The notes under the pieces: model-generated
The model's input: only the letters and a program-made list of their open reading frames with translations
What the model was told of the DNA's origin: nothing
The model's database searches: none
Shown: piece by piece, positions 25,105 to 34,397 of the stretch
Position numbering within the stretch: position 1 is the first letter of the stretch
Layout: every line of letters begins with the position of its first letter
Position numbers and translations under genes: made by a program
Assembly: GCF_000424665.1 (NCBI RefSeq)
Contig: NZ_AUKI01000002.1
Location: 1 to 64,000, forward strand
Length of the DNA stretch: 64,000 nucleotides
Reading direction: 5' to 3'
Source: Salinimicrobium terrae DSM 17865
GTDB taxonomy: Bacteria > Bacteroidota > Bacteroidia > Flavobacteriales > Flavobacteriaceae

Positions 25105-26664
25105 CTACAAATCGAACTTTATTCCCTGGGCCAATGGCAACTCAGTAGTGTAATTGATCGTGTTGGTTTGACGACGCATATAGATCTTCCATGCATCGGA
25201 ACCTGATTCTCTTCCACCACCGGTTTCTTTTTCACCACCAAAAGCTCCGCCTATTTCAGCTCCGGATGTTCCTATGTTTACGTTAGCTATTCCGCAGTCA
25301 GATCCTTCTACAGAAAGGAATCTTTCGGCTTCTCTCAGGTTGTTGGTCATTATTGCAGAAGAAAGTCCCTGCTTAACGCCATTTTGAAGAGCTATAGCAT
25401 TTTCAAGATCTCCGCTGTATTTCATGAGATATAAAACCGGAGCAAAAGTCTCATGCTGCACGATCTCATAATGGTTTTGTGCTTCAGCAATGGCAGGTTT
25501 TACGTAGCAGCCACTTTCATAACCCTCACCTTCCAGCACTCCGCCTTCCACAATGATCTTTCCGCCCTCTTCAACAACTTTATCCAAAGCCGCCTGATAA
25601 TTTTTTACGGCATCCTTGTCGATAAGTGGCCCCACGTGGTTGTTCTCATCCAGCGGATTCCCAATACGCAGTTGCTTATAAGCATCTACAATGGCATTTT
25701 TCACCTTGTCATATACGTCCTCATGCACGATCAGTCTTCTGGTAGAAGTACAACGTTGGCCGCAAGTACCTACAGCTCCAAAAACAGCACCTATTACCGT
25801 ATTTTTTACGTTCGCATCGGGAGTTACAATGATCGCATTATTTCCTCCAAGCTCAAGTAGGGATTTTCCTAAACGTGCCGCTACTGCCTGCGCCACAATC
25901 TTACCCATTCTTATAGAACCGGTGGCCGAGATAAGAGGTACGCGCTCATCATTTGTAAGCAAAGCGCCCACTACATAATCTCCTGTGATCAAACAGGAAA
26001 TACCTTCGGGCAGGCCTTCTTCATTAAATACTTTAGCGGCGATATTTTGGCAGGCAACAGAAGTAAGCGGAGTCTTTTCAGAGCCTTTCCATACGCACAC
26101 GTCTCCGCAAACCCATGCAAGGGCTGTGTTCCAGGCCCACACGGCTACAGGAAAGTTAAATGCTGAAATTACTCCCACTATTCCCAGTGGGTGATACTGC
26201 TCATACATACGGTGGCCTGGACGTTCAGAATGCATAGTAAGCCCATGTAACTGTCGGCTTAATCCCACTGCAAAATCGCAGATATCGATCATCTCCTGCA
26301 CCTCACCAAGACCCTCCTGGTATGATTTTCCCATTTCATAGGACACCAGTTTTCCAAGCGGTTCTTTTAGTCGGCGTAATTCATCATTAAATTTCCGCAC
26401 TATCTCTCCCCGCTGTGGCGAAGGCATGGTTTTCCATGTTTTAAAAGCCTCCTGTGCAGTTTCAATTACACGATTATAATCTTCTTCTGTAGTAGCTTTT
26501 ACCTTTCCAATTAAAGCTCCGTCAACGGGAGAATATGATTCTATGACCTCTCCCGAAGAAAACCATTCCTTCCCTGTGGAAGTTCCGTTATTAACTTCGT
26601 CTACATTAAGTCCCAGCTCTTTCAAAGCTTGATTTATTCCAAATTTTTCGGCAGTTGCGCTCAT
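25105..26664 (-). CDS. amaB: ALDH7-type aldehyde dehydrogenase (piperideine-6-carboxylate dehydrogenase-like)
   Basis: A 519-residue NAD(P)-dependent dehydrogenase. ELGGNNAIIV and GTCGQRCTSTRRL carry the catalytic Glu and Cys in the exact form of the ALDH7/antiquitin group, whose members oxidise alpha-aminoadipic semialdehyde (lysine catabolism). FGGEKETGGGRESGSDAWKIYMRRQT is the family C-terminus. The neighbour 3-hydroxyanthranilate dioxygenase, 81 bases upstream on the same strand, raises the alternative that it serves tryptophan catabolism. The sequence itself favours the lysine pathway enzyme. Confidence 0.88.
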   Translation of the reverse strand: MSATAEKFGINQALKELGLNVDEVNNGTSTGKEWFSSGEVIESYSPVDGALIGKVKATTEEDYNRVIETAQEAFKTWKTMPSPQRGEIVRKFNDELRRLKEPLGKLVSYEMGKSYQEGLGEVQEMIDICDFAVGLSRQLHGLTMHSERPGHRMYEQYHPLGIVGVISAFNFPVAVWAWNTALAWVCGDVCVWKGSEKTPLTSVACQNIAAKVFNEEGLPEGISCLITGDYVVGALLTNDERVPLISATGSIRMGKIVAQAVAARLGKSLLELGGNNAIIVTPDANVKNTVIGAVFGAVGTCGQRCTSTRRLIVHEDVYDKVKNAIVDAYKQLRIGNPLDENNHVGPLIDKDAVKNYQAALDKVVEEGGKIIVEGGVLEGEGYESGCYVKPAIAEAQNHYEIVQHETFAPVLYLMKYSGDLENAIALQNGVKQGLSSAIMTNNLREAERFLSVEGSDCGIANVNIGTSGAEIGGAFGGEKETGGGRESGSDAWKIYMRRQTNTINYTTELPLAQGIKFDL

Positions 26665-26745
26665 TTTTGTTGTTGTTTTGTTATGGATTTGTTTGGATAG
26701 TTGCGAATATAAAAAATATTCATGGAAATCTTGAGCAGCTGCGGT

Positions 26746-27267
26746 CTACTTTGGCTTCTCCATCACCGTTCCGCATTCATTGCAAGTGCGAAGTTCCTTA
26801 CTACTGTAAAAATGCTCAAAATGCTTCTGAAAATCATTCTCAATATCGTGCAACGGGAAATAGACTTCATAAAGTTTGTTGTTGCAGTTCTCACAAAACC
26901 ACAGCAAACCATCTGTAGCTTTAATATCAGTTCTTTTACGTTCCACCACGATTCCCACAGAACCTGTAGTACGCTCTGGAGAATGTGGCAGTTTTGCAGG
27001 ATTCAGGTACATATCTCCCGGTCCCAGTTCAAAAGTTCTTTTTTCCCCCTCGTCCTGGATATGCACCTTTATTTGCCCTTCCAGTTGATAGAATAATTCT
27101 TCTGTTTCATTATAATGATAATCCTTGCGGGCGTTTGGACCTCCAACCACCATCACGATATAATCTTCCGCATCGGGGTACAAACTTTTATTGGCCACCG
27201 GTGGTTTGAGCAGGTCACGGTTTTCCTTAATCCACTTGTTGAGGTTGAAAGGTTTTGGTATGGGCAT
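26746..27267 (-). CDS. nbaC: 3-hydroxyanthranilate 3,4-dioxygenase
   Basis: A 173-residue cupin enzyme that opens the ring of 3-hydroxyanthranilate on the kynurenine route from tryptophan toward quinolinate and NAD. Fe ligands are His51, Glu57 and His95, with Arg47 and Glu110 in the substrate pocket. A second, rubredoxin-like metal site is complete: Cys125, Cys128, Cys162 and Cys165. Length and residue spacing match well-studied bacterial enzymes. Other kynurenine-pathway genes are not in this window. It is divergent from the isoaspartyl peptidase and upstream of the aldehyde dehydrogenase. Confidence 0.95.
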   Translation of the reverse strand: MPIPKPFNLNKWIKENRDLLKPPVANKSLYPDAEDYIVMVVGGPNARKDYHYNETEELFYQLEGQIKVHIQDEGEKRTFELGPGDMYLNPAKLPHSPERTTGSVGIVVERKRTDIKATDGLLWFCENCNNKLYEVYFPLHDIENDFQKHFEHFYSSKELRTCNECGTVMEKPK

Positions 27268-27386
27268 AGAATTTTATTTTTAGGAGCCTAAATTTACGGA
27301 ATCTTTTCCTGAAGGCCCTTCTCGAAGAATCACTTCGCTGCTAACCCACCCTTTTTTATTAACTTTCCTGCTGAAAAATCCAGATC

Positions 27387-28469
27387 ATGAAAAAAATACT
27401 TTTCGTTTTTGCCCTTTTTGGCACCTTAGCCTGCAACAATTCTCCTGAAGAAAATTCAGTTAATACTGAAACTCCTGAAGTTGCTTCTGAAGAAAAGGAT
27501 ACCATTCCAAATTTCGGAATTGTCATACATGGTGGTGCTGGAACTATTCTGAAGGAAAACATGTCCGATTCTCTTGAGCAAGAATACAAATCAAAGCTTG
27601 AGGAAGCCGTGAGAGCGGGGCATGCCGTACTGGAGCGTGGAGGAACTTCAATTGAAGCCATCGAGCAGGCCATTAACATAATGGAAAATTCTCCGCTGTT
27701 CAATGCCGGTAAAGGTGCGGTTTTCACCAACGCCGGAACCAATGAACTCGACGCTGCGGTGATGGACGGAGAAACACTTAATGCCGGAGCTGTTGCCGGA
27801 GTAACTACCGTCAAAAATCCTATCGATCTTGCCATTGCAGTGATGAAAAATTCTGAACACGTGATGATGATAGGGGAAGGAGCCGAGACTTTTGCTGAAG
27901 AGCAGGGTATGGAACTTGTAGATCCGGAATATTTCTTTACAGAGAACCGCTTTAAGAGTCTTCAGCGCATCAAGGATTCAGAAAAAACACAACTGGACCA
28001 TGATGATCAAAAAACGGCATTTTTAGATCCTTATATTAAGGATTCCAAGTTTGGGACCGTGGGGGCTGCTGCTCTTGACAAGCAAGGAAATCTTGCTGCG
28101 GGAACTTCTACCGGGGGAATGACTAACAAAAGATGGGGGCGTGTGGGAGATGTTCCTGTAATTGGCGCAGGAACTTACGCAAACAACAAGACCGCTGCAA
28201 TATCGGGTACAGGATGGGGAGAATTTTTCATTCGTGGGGTAGTTGCTTATGACATTTCTGCACTTATGGAGTATAAAGGACTGTCTCTGCAGGAAGCTGC
28301 CGAAGAAGTGATCCAGAAGAAAAACGTTGAACTGGGAGGAAACGGCGGGATCATAGCCATTGACCACCAGGGAAATGTTGCGATGGAATTCAACACTGCC
28401 GGAATGTACCGTGCAAAAATGAACCGCAATGGAGAGCTGGAGATAGGGATTTATGGGGAGGAGGAGTAG
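27387..28469 (+). CDS. Exported isoaspartyl peptidase/L-asparaginase (Ntn hydrolase)
   Basis: A 360-residue precursor of a plant-type asparaginase that hydrolyses L-asparagine and beta-aspartyl dipeptides. Autocleavage occurs before the catalytic Thr224 in FGTVGAAALD; the conserved GTSTGG lies at 239-244. An N-terminal lipoprotein signal ends at Cys16 (GTLAC), so the mature enzyme should be tethered in the periplasm or on the cell surface. This differs from the cytoplasmic E. coli IaaA, but exported versions are known in Bacteroidetes. It is a single gene with a likely terminator. Confidence 0.92.
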   Translation: MKKILFVFALFGTLACNNSPEENSVNTETPEVASEEKDTIPNFGIVIHGGAGTILKENMSDSLEQEYKSKLEEAVRAGHAVLERGGTSIEAIEQAINIMENSPLFNAGKGAVFTNAGTNELDAAVMDGETLNAGAVAGVTTVKNPIDLAIAVMKNSEHVMMIGEGAETFAEEQGMELVDPEYFFTENRFKSLQRIKDSEKTQLDHDDQKTAFLDPYIKDSKFGTVGAAALDKQGNLAAGTSTGGMTNKRWGRVGDVPVIGAGTYANNKTAAISGTGWGEFFIRGVVAYDISALMEYKGLSLQEAAEEVIQKKNVELGGNGGIIAIDHQGNVAMEFNTAGMYRAKMNRNGELEIGIYGEEE

Positions 28470-28491
28470 GTAACCTTACCACTTCTTTGAG

Positions 28492-28536
28492 CCCTCTGTG
28501 GTCTTAAAGTAATTTATAGAGGGTGTTTTTTATTTT
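28492..28536 (+). terminator. Likely terminator of the isoaspartyl peptidase gene
   Basis: CCCTCT (28492-28497) pairs with AGAGGG (28518-28523) around a 20-base loop, followed by a T-rich run. The loop is long, so the call is tentative. Confidence 0.5.
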
Positions 28537-28645
28537 TATAGAAATGCACTTGCTCCTCTCATAATCTTTAACAGAAGATTATATGCAATTTTATTGAAGT
28601 ACAGCGAGTAGCTTCATAGCTTTGGCGCGCCTAAAAATTGGCCTT

Positions 28646-29488
28646 ATGAAGTATATTATCGTCCTAATTTTAATTTTCACCTTCCAGAGCAACATCCTTA
28701 GCGCACAGAGATTAACAAAGCAGCAGGTGGAGGATACTATTTCCAAAATGCCTGCTTTTTCCATGTATAAGGACACTTATTTCATATCGGGAGTGCCTTT
28801 TCAGAATGTTTCCAGGGAGACGGCAGATGCGAAATATCAAATTAGTTTTAGACAACTGCTTACGCGCCAGACTCTACCGCTGGATTCTTACCTCTTCTTA
28901 ACCTATACACAAACTGCATTTTGGAGAATCTACAGTAATTCAAGTCCTTTTGAAGAGATAAATTTTAATCCCGGAATTCAGGTTGGAAAACCCATTTTTG
29001 ACCGGCAGGAGAAAATTGTAGGGATGGCATTTTTAAAGGCTGAACATCATTCGAACGGCCGGGAATCCATCTACTCCCGAAGCTGGAACCACCTTGCAGC
29101 AAGCTATCACGCGAAGATCTGGGAAAAAACCACAGTTGCTGTAGAAGCATGGTTCCCTTTCCAGTACCAGGAAGACAATCCCGACCTCATGGAGTACATA
29201 GGTTATGGTGAAGTGAACGTAATTCAGGAAATCAAACAGGACAGGATGAGCATGGAACTCATGTTAAGGAAAGGCTGGAATTGGGAATCGAAAGGAGCGC
29301 TAAGGATGCGATTTATGTATCGTCCCTTCGGAATTAGAAATTTATATATCATGGCTGAATGGTACAATGGATATGCTGAAAACCTTATAGATTATGACGT
29401 CTTTACTAATATGGTTCGGGTGGGACTGGTTCTTCGGTCTGATGAACTCAACTTCCTGAAACAATCTCCTGCAGCCTCAGGCCAATAG
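28646..29488 (+). CDS. pldA: Outer membrane phospholipase A
   Basis: A 280-residue outer-membrane beta-barrel hydrolase acting on phospholipids. A signal peptide covers 1-20 (ILSA|QR). The active-site line is HHSNGR with His134 and Ser136, and SRSWN supplies Asn148. The His-x-Ser spacing and the 12-residue gap to Asn equal those of E. coli OmpPLA (His142, Ser144, Asn156). Alternating aromatic strands (RFMYRPFGIRNLYIMAEW) fit a barrel. An upstream TTG would add eight residues without a signal, so the ATG is preferred. It is a lone gene; such enzymes are usually held inactive until the membrane is perturbed. Confidence 0.9.
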   Translation: MKYIIVLILIFTFQSNILSAQRLTKQQVEDTISKMPAFSMYKDTYFISGVPFQNVSRETADAKYQISFRQLLTRQTLPLDSYLFLTYTQTAFWRIYSNSSPFEEINFNPGIQVGKPIFDRQEKIVGMAFLKAEHHSNGRESIYSRSWNHLAASYHAKIWEKTTVAVEAWFPFQYQEDNPDLMEYIGYGEVNVIQEIKQDRMSMELMLRKGWNWESKGALRMRFMYRPFGIRNLYIMAEWYNGYAENLIDYDVFTNMVRVGLVLRSDELNFLKQSPAASGQ

Positions 29489-29585
29489 AAGTCAATAATT
29501 ATCACAGAATCTCTATTAAAATACGTCTACACTTCTTTAACACTTCTTTAGGTTCCTTTAGTTCGGAAATTTCAGAACCAAAGTG

Positions 29586-29593
29586 TAATTTTG
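29586..29593 (+). promoter_or_regulatory. -7 promoter element of the efflux operon
   Basis: TAATTTTG matches TAnnTTTG, 26 bases before the regulator ATG. A strong ribosome-binding sequence, TAGGAGGT, follows at about 29608-29615, which is unusual because Bacteroidetes genes mostly lack one. Confidence 0.55.
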
Positions 29594-29619
29594 CGCCTTC
29601 AATTTTTTAGGAGGTAAAA

Positions 29620-30108
29620 ATGAAGTTAGAAGTACAAAAAAAGAACTTGATCGAAGAGCTTGGAGTGCACTTGGAGGGAGACAATCTTGCCCCTCTTGCT
29701 GCAAGAATTCTTTCTACTCTTATTTTATCAGGTAAGAAAGGGGTAACTTTTGATGAATTGGTATGTCAACTACAGGCCGGTAAAAGCACTGTTTCTACTC
29801 ATCTTGATCATCTTCAAAATTCAAATCGTGTAAAATATTTTACCAAACCGGGTGACCGCAAGAGATATTTTGTAATTGACCCAAACCTTATCCTTAATGT
29901 TATGGATGAGATGATCGACAAATGGGAGAAAGAGAAAAAATTACATTTAAAAATTAAGGAATATAAAAAACAATGTAATTGTGAGGCCGAAGAAACCGGA
30001 GACTTCCAGTTCGATCTGGACTTCCAGGAAGATTTCCTCACCTTTTTAGAAGAAACCTCGACGGCGGTTAAAAAATTTAAAGCCAAACTTCTGGTAAGAA
30101 ACAACTAA
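29620..30108 (+). CDS. GbsR/MarR-type transcriptional regulator of RND operon
   Basis: A 162-residue winged-helix DNA-binding protein. Residues about 20-90 form the HTH (LAARILSTLILSGKKGVTFDELVCQL, then KSTVSTHLDHLQNSNRVKYF with KPGDRKRYFVID as the wing). The C-terminus (about 100-160) is a charged dimerisation helix. The layout matches the GbsR/MarR group rather than the TetR repressors that usually control AcrAB in other phyla. It is the first gene of the operon, 20 bases before the membrane fusion protein, so it probably regulates its own operon. A strong Shine-Dalgarno sequence precedes it. Confidence 0.88.
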   Translation: MKLEVQKKNLIEELGVHLEGDNLAPLAARILSTLILSGKKGVTFDELVCQLQAGKSTVSTHLDHLQNSNRVKYFTKPGDRKRYFVIDPNLILNVMDEMIDKWEKEKKLHLKIKEYKKQCNCEAEETGDFQFDLDFQEDFLTFLEETSTAVKKFKAKLLVRNN

Positions 30109-30128
30109 CATTCAGACAGAAAGAAAAT

Positions 30129-31247
30129 ATGAGAAATTTAAGTTTTATAATATACATTTTAAGTGCTTTTACAGCGGTTTCTTGTCAGGACCAAAATCAA
30201 GGTCAGCAACAGGCGGGTGGTGCTGCACCATTTCCGGTTATAGAAGTTTCGCAGAGAACGGTTACCGGCTTTACATCATACCCTGTGAGCATTGAAGGAA
30301 TTGTGAACAGCGCAGTAAGAGCTAAGGTGCCGGGATATATCACGCAGGTACTTGTAGATGAAGGTGAAAAGGTAAGCAAAGGACAAATTCTTTTCAAACT
30401 TGAAACAGAATCTCTTTCTCAGGATGCCGGGGCCGCAAAAGCCAATGTAAACGCTGCCCAGGTTGAAGTTGATAAGTTAAAACCACTGGTGGAAAAAGGA
30501 ATTATTAGTTCAGTGCAGCTGGAAACTGCAAAAGCCAGGCTGGAACAGGCAAAAGCAGGTTACAGCAGCATTGCAGCAAGTATTGACTATGCCAATATAA
30601 AAAGTCCGGTAGACGGGAATGTAGGGGCTATCAACTTTAGGGAAGGTGCTCTTGTAAGCCCCGGAGATCCTACTCCTCTTACAACTGTTTCAGATATTGA
30701 TGAGGTATATGCTTTCTTCTCTATGAACGAAAGAGATTATCTCAATTTTATTCAAAATGCAGAAGGAGAAAATCTTTCAGAAAAAATTGGGAATTTTCCT
30801 CCGGTACAACTTCAGTTGGTGAATGACCAGATTTATTCAGAATTAGGAGAGATACAAACAGTAACAGGCCAGGTGGATCCGTCCACAGGAACGGTAGGTT
30901 TTAGGGCCATTTTTCCTAATCCTAACGGCATTCTTGCAAGTGGAAATAGCGGTAGGATACGGATTCCCCGCACCTATGCAAATTTTCCTGTAGTGCCCGA
31001 ATCTGCTTCTTTTGAGCAGCAGGGAAGGGTTTATGTTTATGGAGTGCAGGGAGACAGCATTGCAATTTCAGTCCCGATTGAGGTTGTAGACCGCGTGCAA
31101 AATCTAATTGTTGTGGGAGCCGGAGTTGAACCCGGAGATATGATCGTTGCCCAGGGAGTAGGAAAGCTTAGAAATAATACCCCTATTGTTCCGCAGCCGG
31201 TATCTTTTGACAGTATCGCTACCTCCATTAAACCAATCTTTAAATAG
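30129..31247 (+). CDS. RND efflux membrane fusion protein (periplasmic adaptor)
   Basis: A 372-residue AcrA-type adaptor that links the RND pump to the outer-membrane channel. Lipobox AVSC gives Cys19 as the lipid anchor. A biotinyl-lipoyl domain (GYITQVLVDEGEKVSKGQILFKLE, then SPVDGNVGAINFREGALVSPGD) flanks a helical hairpin (about 95-150). The beta-barrel and membrane-proximal domains follow. It lies in an operon with the permease nine bases downstream. Confidence 0.95.
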   Translation: MRNLSFIIYILSAFTAVSCQDQNQGQQQAGGAAPFPVIEVSQRTVTGFTSYPVSIEGIVNSAVRAKVPGYITQVLVDEGEKVSKGQILFKLETESLSQDAGAAKANVNAAQVEVDKLKPLVEKGIISSVQLETAKARLEQAKAGYSSIAASIDYANIKSPVDGNVGAINFREGALVSPGDPTPLTTVSDIDEVYAFFSMNERDYLNFIQNAEGENLSEKIGNFPPVQLQLVNDQIYSELGEIQTVTGQVDPSTGTVGFRAIFPNPNGILASGNSGRIRIPRTYANFPVVPESASFEQQGRVYVYGVQGDSIAISVPIEVVDRVQNLIVVGAGVEPGDMIVAQGVGKLRNNTPIVPQPVSFDSIATSIKPIFK

Positions 31248-31256
31248 GAAAGACTA

Positions 31257-34200
31257 ATGCTGAAGACTTTTATAGAGAGACCTGTTTTATCTACAGTAGT
31301 CTCAATAGTTATAGTAATGTTGGGTGTTTTGGCCATTACTACGCTGCCGGTGACTCAATATCCCGATATTGCACCACCCACCGTACAGGTGAATGCCAGT
31401 TATCCCGGAGCCAATGCTGCAACTGTTTTGGAGAGTGTGATCATTCCCATTGAAGAACAAATCAACGGAGTGGAGGGAATGGATTATATCACTTCCACTG
31501 CCAGTAACAACGGGAGTGCAAGTATCCAGGTCTTTTTTGAACAGGGCATTGATCCCGATATCGCCGCTGTGAATGTACAAAACCGGGTGGCGAGGGCTAC
31601 TCCTTTGCTTCCGCGGGAAGTAACCCAGAGTGGAGTTACAACTCAAAAACAGCAAACAAGTGCCTTAATGTTCTTTACGGTGGTTTCTGAAAATGAAGCC
31701 TATGGTGCCACCTTTATTCAAAATTACCTGAATATCAACGTCATTCCTGAACTAAAAAGGATCAACGGAGTTGGAGACGTGAATGTATTCGGAGCCAAGA
31801 CCTATGCAATGAGGATCTGGTTGCAACCGGAAAAAATGGCTGCCTATAATCTTATTCCTGCCGATGTTATTGGAGCTATTAATGAGCAAAGTCAGGAAGC
31901 TGCTGCGGGATCTTTAGGTCAAAATAATGCTGAAGCCTTTGAATATGTCATCCGCTACAGCGGTAGATACAACAGTGAAGAAGATTACCGGAACATCGTC
32001 ATTAAAGCATTGGACGACGGAAGGTTCTTAAGACTGGAAGATGTAGCCGAGGTAGAACTTGACGCGCAGGGGTATAACGTGATCTCCTTCACGAATGGCA
32101 AACCCGGAGTAAGTATGGGAGTATACCAAACTCCGGGATCCAACGCGCAGGAGATCATCGAGAACATTCATGAAAAGCTGGATGAACTTGAAGATAATTT
32201 TCCGACAGGACTGGAGGTAAGAATAAACTTTGACTCCAACGAATTTCTTAATGCTTCTATAGATAAAGTGGTTCTTACCATTTTGGAAGCCTTTTTACTG
32301 GTGTTCCTGGTTGTATTTATTTTTCTTCAGGATTTTAAATCCACACTTATTCCGGCGATTGCGGTACCCGTATCTATTATAGGAACCTTCTTCTTCTTAA
32401 ACCTCTTTGGCTATTCTATCAACCTGTTAACACTTTTCGCCCTCGTACTGGCCATTGGTATTGTGGTAGATGATGCGATCGTAGTTGTCGAGGCTGTTCA
32501 CGCCAAACTGGAACAGGGTGCCGAAAATGCCAAGGAAGCAACACATTCTGCCATGGAAGAAATTGCAGGTGCGATCATCTCCATAACTCTGGTAATGGGT
32601 GCTGTGTTCATTCCGGTGACCTTCATTACGGGCCCAACGGGAGTCTTTTACGAACAGTTTGGAGTTACTTTGATGGTCGCTATTGCAATCTCAGCGGTAA
32701 ATGCACTAACTCTGAGTCCCGCTCTTTGTGCACTTTTTTTAAAACCACATCACGAAAAAGAAGGCAAGAAGAAAGGCTTCTTAAAAAGGTTCTTTTCAGC
32801 CTTTAATGTCGCTTTTGATGTCACCACAAAAAAATACGTAAAATCCGTCTCCTTTTTATATACACATAAATGGATAACCGGCGTGATCATTATAGCCGCA
32901 GTAGGAGGAATTTTCTGGGCTTCTGCCATTACGCCCACAGGATTTGTACCCGATGAAGACCGCGGGATGATCTTCGCAAATATCGCGCTTCCTCCCGGGG
33001 CCTCTCTTGACAGAACTGCTGAAGTTACTGCGGAATTGAGCCGAAGAGTGCAGCAAATTCCCGGAGTGGATGTTGTTTCGGTCGTTAACGGATTCAGCTT
33101 TTTAGGAGGCGCCGGAAGTAACTACGGAATTTCATTTATCAAGCTCGATGACTGGGATGAACGAACAGAAGATGGTATGTCAGCCGAAGCTATCATCGGA
33201 AAATTCTTTGCCACAGCCGCGGGAATAAGTGATGCCGATATTCTCTTTTTCCAGCCTCCCAGCGTTCCGGGATTTGGTGCGTCATCGGGATTTGAGGTGA
33301 AGGTTTTGGATCGAACTGGCGGTAGTTTTGAACAATTGGATGGTGCCACACAGAACTATCTTGCAGATCTTTCTGAAAGGCCGGAGATCCTCTATGCAAA
33401 TAGTTCCTTTAACACCAATTATCCGCAGTATGAGATTGACCTCAACATTCCAAAAGCCAAGGAAGCAGGAGTAGATATTGGCACTATTTTCTCCACCCTT
33501 CAGTCTTACATTGGATCTGTATATGCTGCCGATTTTGCCCGCTTTGGAAAGCAATACCGGGTATTTGTTCAAGCCTTGCCCGAGGACAGAGCGACAGTAG
33601 ATGACCTCAATTCAATTTTTGTGCGTAATTCCCAGGGAGAAATGGCACCTATTACTCAATTCGTCACTCTGAGCCGGGTTTATGGGCCACAGTCGGTTAC
33701 CAGGTTCAACCTCTTTAATTCGGCTAGTGTAAATGGTGCAGCGGCACCAGGTTTCTCTTCGGGAGACGCTATTGCTGCCGTGCAGGAAGTGGGAACGGGA
33801 TCCCTTCCAGAAGGTTTTGATATAGGTTTTTCCGGCTTAACACGGGAAGAAATATCGGCAGGAGATCAAACCACCTTTATCTTTTTATTAAGTATCCTGT
33901 TTGTGTTCTTTATCCTTGCAGCTCAGTATGAAAGTTACCTGCTGCCTTTTGCAGTCTTACTCTCTCTTCCGGTAGGAGTAATGGGAGCCTACGTTACCAC
34001 AGCCCTCACCGGCCTTGAAAACAATATTTATTTTCAAATCGCACTCATAATGCTGCTGGGCTTACTCGCCAAAAATGCCATTTTAATCGTGGAATTTGCT
34101 ATACAGAGACGTAATGCCGGGAATTCTATAGTTGATTCTGCACTTGGTGCAGCACAAGCCCGTTTGCGACCCATCCTTATGACCTCCTTTGCCTTTATCG

Positions 34201-34394
34201 TAGGGCTTCTTCCTCTTGTATTTGCGACAGGAACAGGAGCTGCAGGAAACAGATCAATCGGGACAGGGGCTGTTGGCGGATTGTTAATAGGAACTATTCT
34301 GGGGGTTTTCATTATTCCTATTCTTTTTATCCTTTTCCAGTGGCTTCACGAAAAAGTCTCCGGTGAACCTAAAGCCGCAAATGAAACTCTTTAG
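31257..34394 (+). CDS. RND efflux permease (HAE1, AcrB-like)
   Basis: A 1045-residue inner-membrane proton antiporter that exports drugs or other hydrophobic compounds. It begins MLKTFIERPVLSTVVSIVIVMLG, the usual first helix. The proton-relay pair is visible in the fourth helix (GIVVDDAIVVVEAV), and the GPTG loop and the later KNAILIVEFA helix match HAE1 pumps. Two large periplasmic loops and 12 membrane helices give the expected size. The substrate cannot be predicted. The operon order regulator-adaptor-pump-channel is complete. Confidence 0.96.
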   Translation: MLKTFIERPVLSTVVSIVIVMLGVLAITTLPVTQYPDIAPPTVQVNASYPGANAATVLESVIIPIEEQINGVEGMDYITSTASNNGSASIQVFFEQGIDPDIAAVNVQNRVARATPLLPREVTQSGVTTQKQQTSALMFFTVVSENEAYGATFIQNYLNINVIPELKRINGVGDVNVFGAKTYAMRIWLQPEKMAAYNLIPADVIGAINEQSQEAAAGSLGQNNAEAFEYVIRYSGRYNSEEDYRNIVIKALDDGRFLRLEDVAEVELDAQGYNVISFTNGKPGVSMGVYQTPGSNAQEIIENIHEKLDELEDNFPTGLEVRINFDSNEFLNASIDKVVLTILEAFLLVFLVVFIFLQDFKSTLIPAIAVPVSIIGTFFFLNLFGYSINLLTLFALVLAIGIVVDDAIVVVEAVHAKLEQGAENAKEATHSAMEEIAGAIISITLVMGAVFIPVTFITGPTGVFYEQFGVTLMVAIAISAVNALTLSPALCALFLKPHHEKEGKKKGFLKRFFSAFNVAFDVTTKKYVKSVSFLYTHKWITGVIIIAAVGGIFWASAITPTGFVPDEDRGMIFANIALPPGASLDRTAEVTAELSRRVQQIPGVDVVSVVNGFSFLGGAGSNYGISFIKLDDWDERTEDGMSAEAIIGKFFATAAGISDADILFFQPPSVPGFGASSGFEVKVLDRTGGSFEQLDGATQNYLADLSERPEILYANSSFNTNYPQYEIDLNIPKAKEAGVDIGTIFSTLQSYIGSVYAADFARFGKQYRVFVQALPEDRATVDDLNSIFVRNSQGEMAPITQFVTLSRVYGPQSVTRFNLFNSASVNGAAAPGFSSGDAIAAVQEVGTGSLPEGFDIGFSGLTREEISAGDQTTFIFLLSILFVFFILAAQYESYLLPFAVLLSLPVGVMGAYVTTALTGLENNIYFQIALIMLLGLLAKNAILIVEFAIQRRNAGNSIVDSALGAAQARLRPILMTSFAFIVGLLPLVFATGTGAAGNRSIGTGAVGGLLIGTILGVFIIPILFILFQWLHEKVSGEPKAANETL

Positions 34395-34397
34395 AAA

